From DYIU01 sp038326775 (GTDB taxonomy: Bacteria; Actinomycetota; Geothermincolia; Fen-727; Anoxymicrobiaceae): a stretch of DNA of 61,241 nt. Of the stretch, positions 7,718 to 16,676 are shown one piece after another (position 1 is the first letter of the stretch; every line of letters begins with the position of its first letter). The DNA lies in contig JBBQKJ010000013.1 in NCBI GenBank assembly GCA_038326775.1, forward strand, positions 1 through 61,241, given 5' to 3'. The translations under genes and the position numbers were made by a program. The notes under the pieces were generated by a model. It saw only the letters and a program-made list of their open reading frames with translations, did no database searches and was not told the origin of the DNA.

Positions 7718-10618
7718 TTGTCCAAGGACCTTTTCGAGCGGTGTGATGCCGCCATCAAAGAGAAGTACCTCTCGTTCCCGGACCTTCAGCGTGAGTACCA
7801 GCGCGCGCTGGCCGGCGACCTCGAGTACTGTGTACTCGACATCGAGACCACCGGCTTCGACCCGTCGCGCGACCGCATTATCGAGGTGGCCGCTCTCAGG
7901 GCGGCCGGCGACCGCGTCATCGAGCGCCTCTCATCGCTCATCGACCCGCAGCAGGCCATTCCCACGCAGATAAGGCTGCTCACGGGCATCGACGACGAGA
8001 TGGTCTCGGGCGCCCCGTCGATCGACGAGTTCTTCGGCGGGCTCGCCGACTTCCTGGGCGACAGCATGGTGGTCGCCTACTCCCGTTTCGAGGAGCAGTT
8101 CCTGGGCGAGCTCTACCCGCGGATGGGCCGCGGACGATTTGCCAACCCCTACCTCGACGCGATGGATATCGCGGTGACACTCATGCCGTCACTGAAAGGG
8201 CACCGGCTCTCAGAGCTTGCGTCGCTCTGGGGTATCGACGTGCGGGCTGTTCACCGCGCGACCGACGACGTTGATACGCTCTTCGGGGTGTTTAACATCA
8301 TGCTCAACGGTCTGTATGAGGCGCCGCTCCCTCTCTTGAAGGCCGTGGTCGACCACGCGCCCACCCACGGAGGCGGCTTTTCGATGCTGCTGGGCCGGGT
8401 GCTCGAGGAGCGTTCCGGCGGCAGGCGCACCGAGGCCCTCAATCTCGAACGCGCCGTTCGCAGAGACCACTTCTGGGAAGACATCCCGCCTCTGGAGGGC
8501 GGGTCCCCGCCGCCATCGGTCAGCGGCGAGGAGGTCAGCGCGGTGTTCGCCGTCGAAGGGGCGCTGGCCCGCCAGTTCAAAGACTATGAAGAGAGAGACG
8601 AGCAGATGGAGATGGCCGAGGCGGCGCGCCGCGCTTTCGACCAGCAGGAGATAATGATGGTCGAGGCGGGCACCGGCACCGGCAAGTCGCTCGCATACCT
8701 CGCGCCGGGCGTGTTGTGGTCCAGGGCTACCTCCCTGCCACTGGTCGTCTCCACCCGTACTATCAACCTGCAGGACCAGCTCTTCACAAAGGACCTGCCC
8801 ACCCTGGAGAGCGCCCTGGGGGAAGGGTCTTTTCGTTACTCGGTGCTGAAAGGCTACAGCAACTACGTCTGCCTCCGGAAGCTGCAGGGGCTGATCAACA
8901 GCGGGAAGCGCCTCGGCGAGCGCCAACTGGGAGCGCTGGGCATGATCCTCAACTGGGTAACCGAAAACGACACCGGCGATGTCTCGCTCCTGAACGTTTC
9001 CCACCTGCGCGGGCTCGACGAGCGGGTGATGGCCAACCACCGCGAGTGCCCGGGCAACCGCTGCAGGTTCGCCCGAGACGGCTCCTGCTTCTACCGCAAG
9101 GCGGTATACCGCGCCCGCCGCTCGCACATCGTCGTGGTCAACCATTCGCTCTTGCTCGCCGGTGTGAACCTGCCGTACAGGAGCGCCGTCATAGACGAGG
9201 CCCACACCCTGGAAGACGTCGCCACCGAGCATTTCACCGCCGAGTTCGACTATCGCGAGACGCGCCGCTTCCTCGAGTCTCTCCACTCTCCGGTGGACTC
9301 GAGCGGTTTCCTGGCAGACCTGGCCGACGGTCTGGGATCTCGCTTCGGGCGGGAGGTTTTCGAGCACACCAGCTTCGAGACGGTTGAGGCGCAGGAGGCT
9401 GTGGAGATCTGCATGGAAGATCTCGAGGCGCTTTTTCTCGCGCTCTGCGAATTCTACGAGGGCGACGAAGCGGGGCTGAGCGAGGTCCGTTTCAGCCCCG
9501 GACAGGTCGAGTCTCTCGAGTACTCGCGCCTGCGGTCTCGGGGCGAGGCCCTTCAGGCGAGCCTCGACAGGCTGTACGTCAGGCTTTGCCGGGTGCTGGC
9601 CGCCAGCAAGGACGACGGCGACGGCTCCGACGAACTCGGGTATCTGACCGGCGACCTCGAAGGCAAGGCCATCAGGACGGCGGAGCTCGAGAGCACGCTG
9701 GGGCTGGTGCTCTCCACGGAGCCGGATGACAGGGTCAGGTGGGCCACCGTGGGACAGGCAAACAGGTTCGAGCGGCAGGCCCTCCGCGCTTCCCCCGTAC
9801 AGGTGGGCGAGCTGCTCAGGGAGTCTCTCTACGACGAGCTGGAATCAGCGCTCTTGACCTCGGCGACGCTCACGGTCAACGGCTCGTTCGACTTTTTCGC
9901 CTCACGGGTGGGGATCGACCTGGTCGAGGGCCGTGGGGTCGAGGCGATCGTCCTCGACTCCTCGTTCGACTTCCGGCGCCAGATGCAGATACTCATCCTC
10001 CACGACATGCCGGAGCCTGGCTCGAGCGGTTATACCGAGCGCCTGGCCGGGGTCCTGGAGCGGGTCATTCTCGCGGCCGGCGGCGGGGTCCTGGTGCTCT
10101 TCACCAACCGCCGCCTGATGCTCGAAACTTACGAGCAGATCCTCGACGAGCTCCGCCGCCAGGGGCTACCGCTCCTGTGCCAGCTTCCCGGCTACTCCCG
10201 CCGGCGCCTGGCCGAGGAGTTCGTGGAGGACCCACGCGCGAGTCTTTTCGGGACCTCGAGCTTCTGGGAGGGCGTCGACGCCCGCGGCAGCACCCTGCGC
10301 CTGGTGGTCGTTACCCGCATACCGTTCGAGAGCCCGGCCAGGCCTGTCTTCGCGGCCCGCAGTGAGAGGGTCCGCATGGAGGGAGGCTCCGACTTCATGA
10401 GTCTCAGCCTGCCGCTGGCCGCTCTCCGGCTGAAGCAGGGTGTCGGGAGGCTGATAAGGACCCGCCAGGACAGGGGGCAGGTGCTGCTCTTGGACAGTCG
10501 CATAGCCTCTATGCGCTACGGCCCGGCGCTGTTGAGGTCGCTTCCGGACGGAAGGCGCAGGAACGTCTCGATTGACGAGGTCACGCGGGCGATATCGGAT
10601 TTTCAGCGGAACGGCTAG
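7718..10618 (+). CDS. dinG: DinG-type [4Fe-4S] helicase with N-terminal DEDDh exonuclease domain
   Basis: The 966-residue protein joins an epsilon-type 3'-5' exonuclease domain (about 30-190) to an XPD/DinG superfamily 2 helicase. Exonuclease motifs are D41-I-E43 and H179 with D183. The second motif, usually ending F-D, reads FEEQF with E125 in place of Asp. The helicase has Walker A K323, DEAH from D493 and four iron-sulfur Cys at 385, 444, 449 and 457. It ends with a motif VI of the form GVGRLIRT. Fusions of this kind occur in Gram-positive bacteria, where they act in DNA repair. Its stop shares CTAG with the stop of the convergent 3D-domain gene. Confidence 0.9.
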   Translation: MSKDLFERCDAAIKEKYLSFPDLQREYQRALAGDLEYCVLDIETTGFDPSRDRIIEVAALRAAGDRVIERLSSLIDPQQAIPTQIRLLTGIDDEMVSGAPSIDEFFGGLADFLGDSMVVAYSRFEEQFLGELYPRMGRGRFANPYLDAMDIAVTLMPSLKGHRLSELASLWGIDVRAVHRATDDVDTLFGVFNIMLNGLYEAPLPLLKAVVDHAPTHGGGFSMLLGRVLEERSGGRRTEALNLERAVRRDHFWEDIPPLEGGSPPPSVSGEEVSAVFAVEGALARQFKDYEERDEQMEMAEAARRAFDQQEIMMVEAGTGTGKSLAYLAPGVLWSRATSLPLVVSTRTINLQDQLFTKDLPTLESALGEGSFRYSVLKGYSNYVCLRKLQGLINSGKRLGERQLGALGMILNWVTENDTGDVSLLNVSHLRGLDERVMANHRECPGNRCRFARDGSCFYRKAVYRARRSHIVVVNHSLLLAGVNLPYRSAVIDEAHTLEDVATEHFTAEFDYRETRRFLESLHSPVDSSGFLADLADGLGSRFGREVFEHTSFETVEAQEAVEICMEDLEALFLALCEFYEGDEAGLSEVRFSPGQVESLEYSRLRSRGEALQASLDRLYVRLCRVLAASKDDGDGSDELGYLTGDLEGKAIRTAELESTLGLVLSTEPDDRVRWATVGQANRFERQALRASPVQVGELLRESLYDELESALLTSATLTVNGSFDFFASRVGIDLVEGRGVEAIVLDSSFDFRRQMQILILHDMPEPGSSGYTERLAGVLERVILAAGGGVLVLFTNRRLMLETYEQILDELRRQGLPLLCQLPGYSRRRLAEEFVEDPRASLFGTSSFWEGVDARGSTLRLVVVTRIPFESPARPVFAARSERVRMEGGSDFMSLSLPLAALRLKQGVGRLIRTRQDRGQVLLLDSRIASMRYGPALLRSLPDGRRRNVSIDEVTRAISDFQRNG

Positions 10619-11568
10619 TCGAGTATCTCGACCCGGACCGTCCGCTTGCCGTAAGCGTTGCACTCCTCGAGCCTGTCGAAGCAGAGGTCTATTCTCATTC
10701 CCTTGATGGCAGAGCCCGTGTCGCCGGCTATGGCGTAACCGTAGCCCTCCACGTGTACCCTCGTGCCGAGCGGGATCACTCGCGGGTCGACCGCCACAAC
10801 CCCGTGCCGGGCCTTGAGCCCCGAGGCGGTAGCGTCACTTAGCCCCGGCTCCTCCGGGGAATAACCGGTGGCGACCATCGTCAGAAAGCGGCCGGTGTGC
10901 TTGCCGGTCGCCACGGGCGGGTTCATCTCCTGCATCTTCGATTCGACGCGCCGCGACTGGTCCTGCACATCGCCCGATCGAGTTCCGGCCCGGGCGAGTA
11001 CCGCCGCCCTCTCCGAACGGCTGGCGACAAGCTTACCCCGGCGGGTCTCGAGCTCTGAGGCAACGCCGTCGATCTCTTTCTTGCTCCGCTTCAGCTCGGC
11101 CAGGGAGGCGTCGAGTTCCTCGGCCTCGCGCTTGATAGTCTCGAGGAGAATGGCGTCGCGCTCGTTTACTTTCTGAACGTACTCGTTGCGCTTGAAAAAC
11201 TCGGAGACGTCCTCCGAGGAGAAGAGCATGACAAGGGTGTTGCTTCTGCCGTTCACGTACATGTTCCTGGCCCTGTCGGCGAGAGCCCCGCGCTTCGAGG
11301 CGACCTTCCCGCGCTTCGAGGCTACCTCGTCGTTCAGTCCGCCTATCCTGACCTCGAGGGCCGTGGACTTCGCTTCCAGGCCGGCCAGGCGGCCGGAGAG
11401 GCTGCTTATCTCGCTGTCGAGTGTCACCACTTCCTGCACGAGGGAGTCCCTCTCGCCGGATGAATCGCCCGGGGCCTCCTGGGCGAAAGCGCCGGGTCGC
11501 ACCGCGGGGATCATTATCAACAGTGCCGACGCGATGAAAAGCACCAGCGGGACCGAACATGCCCGCAT
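10615..11568 (-). CDS. Secreted coiled-coil protein with 3D domain
   Basis: From the ATG at 11568 the 317-residue protein begins with a clean signal peptide ending near GAFAQ. About residues 40-215 form a PcsB/CwlO-like coiled coil. The C-terminal 95 residues are a 3D domain, with its three Asp in VDPR, GDTG and RIDL. Such domains are found in lytic-transglycosylase-like and resuscitation-type cell-wall enzymes. An alternative ATG at 11634 would add 22 residues before the signal peptide. The promoter at 11666-11694 excludes any start further upstream. The gene converges on dinG and overlaps it by four bases. Confidence 0.85.
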   Translation of the reverse strand: MRACSVPLVLFIASALLIMIPAVRPGAFAQEAPGDSSGERDSLVQEVVTLDSEISSLSGRLAGLEAKSTALEVRIGGLNDEVASKRGKVASKRGALADRARNMYVNGRSNTLVMLFSSEDVSEFFKRNEYVQKVNERDAILLETIKREAEELDASLAELKRSKKEIDGVASELETRRGKLVASRSERAAVLARAGTRSGDVQDQSRRVESKMQEMNPPVATGKHTGRFLTMVATGYSPEEPGLSDATASGLKARHGVVAVDPRVIPLGTRVHVEGYGYAIAGDTGSAIKGMRIDLCFDRLEECNAYGKRTVRVEILD

Positions 11569-11665
11569 CACAGAAAACCCGCCATTCGCTGGCGGGGTCG
11601 GAGCATTCCCGTTCTTCTCAAAGTCGATTCTCATTACCAATCCAGTCAACTTTCCGAACGACGCA

Positions 11666-11694
11666 ATTATAGGGTATCCGCCTTGTGCAATCAA
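11666..11694 (-). promoter_or_regulatory. Sigma-70-type promoter for the 3D-domain gene
   Basis: On the minus strand TTGATT (11694-11689) and TATAAT (11671-11666) are separated by 17 bases, a near-consensus promoter. Transcription would start near 11659, ahead of both candidate start codons of the 3D-domain gene. Confidence 0.75.
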
Positions 11695-11874
11695 GCGTAA
11701 CGGCGCACCAGTAAAGGAATCCGACAGTAAACGACCCGCATAAACGCCGGTATCAAGGTATTACATAGCATTACAAGCGGTACAAATGGTATGATTAAAG
11801 GATATTTCGGCTATGGCTCGGTGCGCAGCCATGCCGACGCGGCCGGCGGCGCCGAAACGCCGCGTCGCGCCTTC

Positions 11875-11891
11875 GGACATGATAGATGTCC
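11875..11891. promoter_or_regulatory. Inverted repeat at the HEAT-gene promoter
   Basis: GGACAT and ATGTCC are separated by five bases and lie where the -35 region of the downstream TATAAT should be. This position suits a repressor or activator site. No -35 hexamer of good quality is seen, so the promoter may need an activator. Confidence 0.4.
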
Positions 11892-11897
11892 TTTGCG

Positions 11898-11903
11898 TAT
11901 AAT
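11898..11903 (+). promoter_or_regulatory. TATAAT -10 element before the HEAT-repeat gene
   Basis: A consensus TATAAT lies 37 bases before the ATG at 11941. GAGG just upstream of that ATG serves as ribosome binding site. The rest of the 372-base gap (11569-11940) holds only the divergent promoter and the inverted repeat listed separately. Confidence 0.55.
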
Positions 11904-11940
11904 CGGCGTTGTATCGAGAAACAAAGAAAACGAGGCATGA

Positions 11941-12636
11941 ATGACGACGGATGACATCCCGGCGGGCAGACTGCCGGCCGACCTGGAGGATGCGGCGCGG
12001 CGCGGCGACATAGATTACCTGATAGAGGCGCTCGGGGCCCCGAAGTTCGAGGTAAGGGTCGCAGCCGCAAAGGGATTGGGAGAGGCGGGTGGAGAGCGAG
12101 CGAACCTGGCACTGCTGTCGGTCGCGCGCGACCGTTGGGGTGAAAGGCCGGATGTGAGGATAGCCGCCCTGCGCTCGCTCGGGCGTTTACATGGCGAGGG
12201 CCGTTACGCTTCCATTCTCGAGGAGTTCATAGCGCGAGAGAACCGCAAGGTGACCGCGGCGGCCCGAAAGATGCTGCAGGCGGTCGACCCCGAGGGGTTC
12301 GGGCGCCGGCTGGCGGCTGGAGGCTCGGTTGACCACGGGGCCATCAGGGTGTACGGCAACAGCTGCGAGGAGTCCGCGATCGGGCTGCTGCGAGGTTTCC
12401 TTGCCGAGCGCGAAGAGGCTGGTGACATCACGAGCGCGACTGTCTGGGGGAAGGTCTACGCGGCGGCCCGGGCGCTCGGGAACATCGGCGGGGACGAAGC
12501 CGTCGAAATACTGGAGGGGCTTGTCTCTTGCCTGGAGTCGGAAGACACGCGCCGGAAGGGCCTGCTGGCCCGGGGGCGCACTGAAAAGATAATCGGGGCG
12601 GCCCGCGCTTCTCTTGACCGATTGGGGAAGGGATAA
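11941..12636 (+). CDS. HEAT-repeat protein
   Basis: The 231-residue soluble protein is built from paired helices typical of HEAT/PBS-lyase repeats. Examples are the segments VRVAAAKGLGEAG near residue 40, VRIAALRSLGRLH near 70 and AAARALGNIGGDEAVEIL near 180. Such proteins act as binding scaffolds; no catalytic motif is seen. It is transcribed from its own apparent promoter and is followed by the L,D-transpeptidase gene with a separate promoter. A specific role cannot be assigned. Confidence 0.75.
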   Translation: MTTDDIPAGRLPADLEDAARRGDIDYLIEALGAPKFEVRVAAAKGLGEAGGERANLALLSVARDRWGERPDVRIAALRSLGRLHGEGRYASILEEFIARENRKVTAAARKMLQAVDPEGFGRRLAAGGSVDHGAIRVYGNSCEESAIGLLRGFLAEREEAGDITSATVWGKVYAAARALGNIGGDEAVEILEGLVSCLESEDTRRKGLLARGRTEKIIGAARASLDRLGKG

Positions 12637-12677
12637 CGTTCACTTCGGCAGAAGAAAATATAGATTGAGAATTCGCA

Positions 12678-12706
12678 TTGTCCAGGCTCGGGGCGATGTG
12701 TAAAAT
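12678..12706 (+). promoter_or_regulatory. Promoter for the L,D-transpeptidase gene
   Basis: TTGTCC at 12678-12683 and TAAAAT at 12701-12706 are 17 bases apart. Transcription would begin near 12713. That excludes the earlier in-frame start codons and supports TTG 12741 behind GGGAGGGG as the true start. Confidence 0.6.
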
Positions 12707-12740
12707 GCTCGAAGCGATGAATTGCCCGGGAGGGGATCAG

Positions 12741-13871
12741 TTGAAGGCTGTGAGCGTGCCGGCCCGGTCGTTGGAATGGTTGGGCGACAAGAAGCTCTCG
12801 AGGATAATGCTCATACTCGGGGGCTCTCTGCTTCTTGCCCTACTTATCGCCACTTTCGCGTACCTGTTCATCCAGGACCTTTTCGCCTTCGGCTCTTTCC
12901 CGGCGGGCGTGAAGGTGGTCGGGGTCAGCGTGGCCGGCCTGAACAAGAGCGAGGCCGTCGCCAGGTGCCGCGGCGACCTCGCGGACGTTGCCGGCAGGCC
13001 GTTGACGCTGGTCGTCGACGACGAGAAATACCAGATATCGCCCCAGGAGATTGGCCTGATGCTCGATTATGAAGGCATGGTGAACCGCGCCTACGATGAG
13101 GCCTGGAGCGTGAACATCTTCGAACGCATGGCACGCCGCTTCACAAACCGGCCCGGGGACATAAACGTGTCGCTCCTCGAGTCGGCCGACAAGGACAAGA
13201 TCAACGGTTGGGTCTCGACCACCATCAACTCCATAAACAGGAACCCCCAGGACGCTTATGTCGACGTGACCGGCGGCAAGTCCGTGATAGTCCCGGCGAA
13301 GGACGGCAGGAACGCTAACCTCGAAGAGCTCGTCGCGGATACCGATGCGGCGCTGAGCCGGACTGATCGCACGGTCAAGGTCCGGGTCCGGCGCGTGCCG
13401 GCGCAAGTGACCGACGCGGTTTTCGGAAAGTTGATAATCATAAACCTTGCGGAACACAAGCTCTCGCTCTATAACCGGGACCAGCTCCTGGCGGAGTTCG
13501 GGGTGGCCTGCGGGTCGTCCACTTACCCCACACCTGTAGGCATCTGGAAGATCGTGGGAAAGCAGAGGAACCCGAGCTGGATCAACCCCGGGTCCGGTTG
13601 GGCCAAATCCATGCCTCCGTCTATCCCGCCGGGGCCAGGCAACCCGTTGGGCACTCGGGCGCTCCCGTTGAACGCTTCGGGCGTGCTCATACACGGGACT
13701 TCGTCGGATTGGTCCATCGGGCAGTCGGTCTCCCACGGCTGCGTAAGGATGCACATGAAGGACGTAGAGCAGTTATTCGAGATGGTCGAGGCCAATACCC
13801 CGGTCTACGCTATCAAGGCCGCCGGCGACCCCGGGTTTGACGTCACCGCGAAACCGTTCTGGCAGAAATAA
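12741..13871 (+). CDS. L,D-transpeptidase (YkuD) with N-terminal membrane anchor and peptidoglycan-binding domain
   Basis: The TTG at 12741, with GGGAGGGG at 12728-12735, gives 376 residues. Residues about 21-45 form a membrane anchor. A VanW-associated peptidoglycan-binding-4-type domain follows at about 55-230. The YkuD catalytic domain (about 235-365) carries H332 and nucleophile C334 in SHGCVRM and an upstream conserved HGT. The enzyme would make 3-3 cross-links in peptidoglycan or attach proteins to it, outside the membrane. These proteins are common in Actinomycetota and Bacillota. Confidence 0.9.
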   Translation: MKAVSVPARSLEWLGDKKLSRIMLILGGSLLLALLIATFAYLFIQDLFAFGSFPAGVKVVGVSVAGLNKSEAVARCRGDLADVAGRPLTLVVDDEKYQISPQEIGLMLDYEGMVNRAYDEAWSVNIFERMARRFTNRPGDINVSLLESADKDKINGWVSTTINSINRNPQDAYVDVTGGKSVIVPAKDGRNANLEELVADTDAALSRTDRTVKVRVRRVPAQVTDAVFGKLIIINLAEHKLSLYNRDQLLAEFGVACGSSTYPTPVGIWKIVGKQRNPSWINPGSGWAKSMPPSIPPGPGNPLGTRALPLNASGVLIHGTSSDWSIGQSVSHGCVRMHMKDVEQLFEMVEANTPVYAIKAAGDPGFDVTAKPFWQK

Positions 13872-13911
13872 GCGCCTTTCCGCTCACAGCGGCATGGGGT
13901 GGCCCCCGGCC

Positions 13912-14991
13912 TCAGGCCTGGGTGCGATTTTTCTGCTCGGTTTCCTCTCCCGCCACCCGAACCGTGGACGGCGTCTCGCCGTAGAGATTGATGCTGTCTG
14001 GTCCCTGTCGCCGGGCTACCTCGAGGGCCTCGTAGGCGTTTGCGACGAGGCTCGCCTCGTCTGACGCACCGCGGGGGAAGTTCGATATGCCCGCGCAGAC
14101 GGTTATGCTCGCGCTGGCCTGCTCGTCGATCACGGGGAACGGGTAGGCGGCGATGTCGGAGCGCATGCGGTCGGCAAAACGCAGCGCGCCGATCCGCGTC
14201 GTCTCGGGAAGGATCACACCGAACTCGTCGGCACCGATGCGGGCCACGGCATCGACCTCCCGGACGCCCTTGCTGAATATGTTCGCGATATCGGACAGAG
14301 CCAGGTTGCCCAGCGTATAGCCGCAGGTGCTGTTGTAACCATCAAGGTCGTCAACGTCGAACACCACAAGGGACAGGTTTGTGGAGTAGCGGCTCGCACG
14401 AAGGACCTCATCGCGCAACCGACGGTCGAACTGCCTGCGATTGTGAAGGCCTGTCAGGGGGTCGATGACGAGGTTCTCACCCAGCCTCTCGCCCAACTCG
14501 TCGACCTGCAGGAGGATCGCGACGTAGTAGGTGAACAGCGAAAGCGAGTTGAAATCAATCTCCTTGAAATGGCCCTTTTCCTCGGACCAGAGGAGGAGCA
14601 CCCCTTTGATGGAGGCGCCCGACAGGATTGGGAGGCAGACCGCTGACCCGGCCTTGACGCCGGGAAGAATCTCGTATCCGTCGGGGAGGCCTTCGACCTG
14701 CTCCATTTTACCGCGAGAATAACTCTCCGAGATGAACGAGCCTGCGGGAAGAGAGACCCTGGTGTCACCGGCGAGCCCGGCACCCCGCGCCGCCACCACC
14801 ACCAGCAGGTTCGTTCCAGCCACCTCGATCAGTATCACCCCGCCACCCGCGCCCCAGAGAGCGGCCGCTTCGGTAAGGCAGGCTGTAAGCTTGACGGGCG
14901 TCGAAGAGTGCTGCGAGGTTGGGAAGTAGTCATCCCAGAGGCGCCGGTACCGCGAAACCACCCTCTCCGTTCCTGCAACTGGGTTTTCCAT
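13912..14991 (-). CDS. GAF-GGDEF protein, putative diguanylate cyclase
   Basis: The ATG at 14991 follows GGGAGGG and gives 359 residues. Residues about 15-170 form a GAF-like sensor domain. A GGDEF domain starts near 190 with the DPLTGLHNRR motif. The signature is GADEF at 253-257, a variant of GGDEF. Five residues before it sits R244-x-x-D247, matching the product-inhibition I-site spacing. It probably makes cyclic di-GMP in response to a small ligand or redox signal, though the G-to-A change may lower activity. No membrane segment is seen. It faces away from the hydrogenase-related operon. Confidence 0.85.
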   Translation of the reverse strand: MENPVAGTERVVSRYRRLWDDYFPTSQHSSTPVKLTACLTEAAALWGAGGGVILIEVAGTNLLVVVAARGAGLAGDTRVSLPAGSFISESYSRGKMEQVEGLPDGYEILPGVKAGSAVCLPILSGASIKGVLLLWSEEKGHFKEIDFNSLSLFTYYVAILLQVDELGERLGENLVIDPLTGLHNRRQFDRRLRDEVLRASRYSTNLSLVVFDVDDLDGYNSTCGYTLGNLALSDIANIFSKGVREVDAVARIGADEFGVILPETTRIGALRFADRMRSDIAAYPFPVIDEQASASITVCAGISNFPRGASDEASLVANAYEALEVARRQGPDSINLYGETPSTVRVAGEETEQKNRTQA

Positions 14992-15339
14992 TCTTCGAAC
15001 CCTCCCTACGCCTGAGGCAGGTCCCAATAACCTCGAGCAACGCTCGCGTTTCCGGATGTGCCGGTCAACTGAACAAGCGCTAACGCGCGCACAGCCCGCG
15101 CGCTCTCCGGCTGAAGGCAATAGTAATACTTACCATGGTGTGAAGCAATTTGGCGCAATGCCTCTCGCCGGGGGAGGAACCATGTGTTGCCGGCGCGGCA
15201 TGCCCGCTCCCCTTGACGCGGCCGCGGTGTTTTTATTAGATTCAACTAGCTCTCAAGGGGTCTCTTCAGGATAACGGGTCGGCAAGTCCTGAACAAACCC
15301 TGACATCTATTGAGGGTATCCTTTTTATGGAGGGAGTCT
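14992..15339. other. Divergent intergenic region between GGDEF gene and the hydrogenase-related operon
   Basis: This 348-base gap holds the promoter at 15213-15241 toward the right. The stretch from about 15115 to 15210 has several complementary G/C blocks and could fold as an RNA, but it would lie upstream of that promoter's start site. I could not match it to a riboswitch class. Confidence 0.3.
15213..15241 (+). promoter_or_regulatory. Promoter for the hydrogenase-related operon
   Basis: TTGACG at 15213-15218 and TTAGAT at 15236-15241 have 17 bases between them. Transcription would start near 15248, giving a leader of about 90 bases before the ATG at 15340. Confidence 0.6.
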
Positions 15340-16278
15340 ATGGCGTTCGTCGGGAAGTTCATCTACATGGTCCTCTTCCCAGGCCTTCTCTTTGTCGTGC
15401 TGTGTGGATTTGCCGCGAGGGCCGTACTCTCGGGCATGTCCGCGGCGCTTACCGGCGTCGCCCCCGCGGGACCTGCGACCGGGCTTCCGGCGCTCATGCG
15501 GTTGTTCTCCCGGGAGTGCGTCGCCACCGGCGGTCCTCTGCACGGGCTCTTGTGGTCAGCGCCGCCCGTTCAGCTCCTGGCTCTATCGTGGGTGTCCTGC
15601 ATCGTTTTCGGTTTCCTGCCCGGTGACCTCGCGCTTCTTTTCGCCCTCCTGCTCCTGGCCTCCGGCGCGGACATCCTGCCGACCTTCTGTTCGGCGAACC
15701 CCAGAGTTCGCCAGAACGGATTCAGCCAGGCCGCGCGAGTGCTGGGCTGGGCGGTGCCCCTTGCGCTTGTGTTCGCGATGGTGGGGTTGAGGACGGGGGA
15801 GATCAGCTTGACCGCCGTGGTGCAGTGGCAGGTCGCGAACGGGATGATGATAGCATCGGCCGCCGGGGGGACGCTCGCACAGGTCGGCACGGCGCTTGGG
15901 CTTGCGGCCGCCCTGGTGGGGGCGCTCAGCCTGGCAAGGCTGAGGCCGCTTGGACCGGGGCTTTTCGACGATCCGCCCGGCGGAGTGCTGTGCGATGTTT
16001 CGGGGACGCCCCTGGCGATGATACGCCTGTCGGAGACGGCGTGCTTCTTCGTCGCCCCCCTGCTCCTCGCAGCCCTTTTCTTTGCCGGTCCGGCATCCAC
16101 CTGGTACGAAGTCGCCTTCTGGGCTCTAAAGGTGGCCGCGCTGGTGGTCCTGCTGGGGGTCGCGGACCTGGTCTCGCCGAGGCTGCGCTCCGGAAGGGCC
16201 CTCGCCTGGGCGCTCGGAGCGGGGGGCGCCCTGTCAGTTGCCGCACTGGTGCTGGTATGGATGGGGGTATCTGCGTGA
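15340..16278 (+). CDS. NuoH/EchB/HyfC-like membrane subunit of a hydrogenase-related complex
   Basis: The ATG at 15340 follows GGAGGGAG and gives 312 residues with about eight hydrophobic helices. Features of the NuoH/HyfC family include the acidic loop GPGLFDDPPGG and the following RLSETACFFVAPLL helix. In complex I and group 4 hydrogenases this subunit links the quinone- or nickel-site module to the membrane arm. Its stop overlaps the next gene in GTGA. It is the first gene of a four-gene operon (15340-19463). Confidence 0.85.
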   Translation: MAFVGKFIYMVLFPGLLFVVLCGFAARAVLSGMSAALTGVAPAGPATGLPALMRLFSRECVATGGPLHGLLWSAPPVQLLALSWVSCIVFGFLPGDLALLFALLLLASGADILPTFCSANPRVRQNGFSQAARVLGWAVPLALVFAMVGLRTGEISLTAVVQWQVANGMMIASAAGGTLAQVGTALGLAAALVGALSLARLRPLGPGLFDDPPGGVLCDVSGTPLAMIRLSETACFFVAPLLLAALFFAGPASTWYEVAFWALKVAALVVLLGVADLVSPRLRSGRALAWALGAGGALSVAALVLVWMGVSA

Positions 16279-16676
16279 AACATCCTGGTGGCCCATGGCG
16301 CCGGGAGCCAGGCGTCTATCACCTTCGCATGGGCGGCTGCTCCGGCTGTTCGGAGATGGTGGACTCTATGCTGCGTGACGGCGCCCGGGCGGCCCGGCCC
16401 GCGGAATGCTCGTCGCCGCGGCATGCAGAAGTTGTTATCGTTACCGGCCTGTGGACGCCTCAACTTGCCGGCCCCGCATTGAGGGTCATATCGCAGGCGC
16501 CGCGGCCGCTCCGAGCGCTTGCGGTTGGAGACTGCGCCCTTGGCGGGGGAGTGGCGGCCGCATGGACGGAGAGGGCAGGATGCGTGCTCTCTCACCTGGA
16601 GGCGGACCTCCGGATAGCGGGCTGCCCCGTCGAGCCGGCGGCCGTTCTCGAGGGGGTGCGCCGTGTCTCAAGGTGA
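16275..16676 (+). CDS. NuoB/EchC-like small subunit with one [4Fe-4S] site
   Basis: The GTG at 16275 overlaps the upstream stop and gives 133 residues. Four Cys match the proximal cluster of NuoB and hydrogenase small subunits: a CSGC pair near residue 23, one in VGDCA and one in AGCP. The protein is slightly shorter than typical EchC or NuoB proteins. It should pass electrons to the large subunit encoded downstream. The 3' end overlaps the next gene by 14 bases. Confidence 0.8.
   Translation: MKHPGGPWRREPGVYHLRMGGCSGCSEMVDSMLRDGARAARPAECSSPRHAEVVIVTGLWTPQLAGPALRVISQAPRPLRALAVGDCALGGGVAAAWTERAGCVLSHLEADLRIAGCPVEPAAVLEGVRRVSR

Noticed and set aside
15115..15210. A possible cyclic di-GMP riboswitch, from a GGCGCAATGCC string near the GGDEF gene
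   Set aside because: The match to the GACGCAAAGCC core is partial, the tetraloop-receptor parts are not seen, and it lies upstream of the predicted transcript start. A covariance-model search would settle it.
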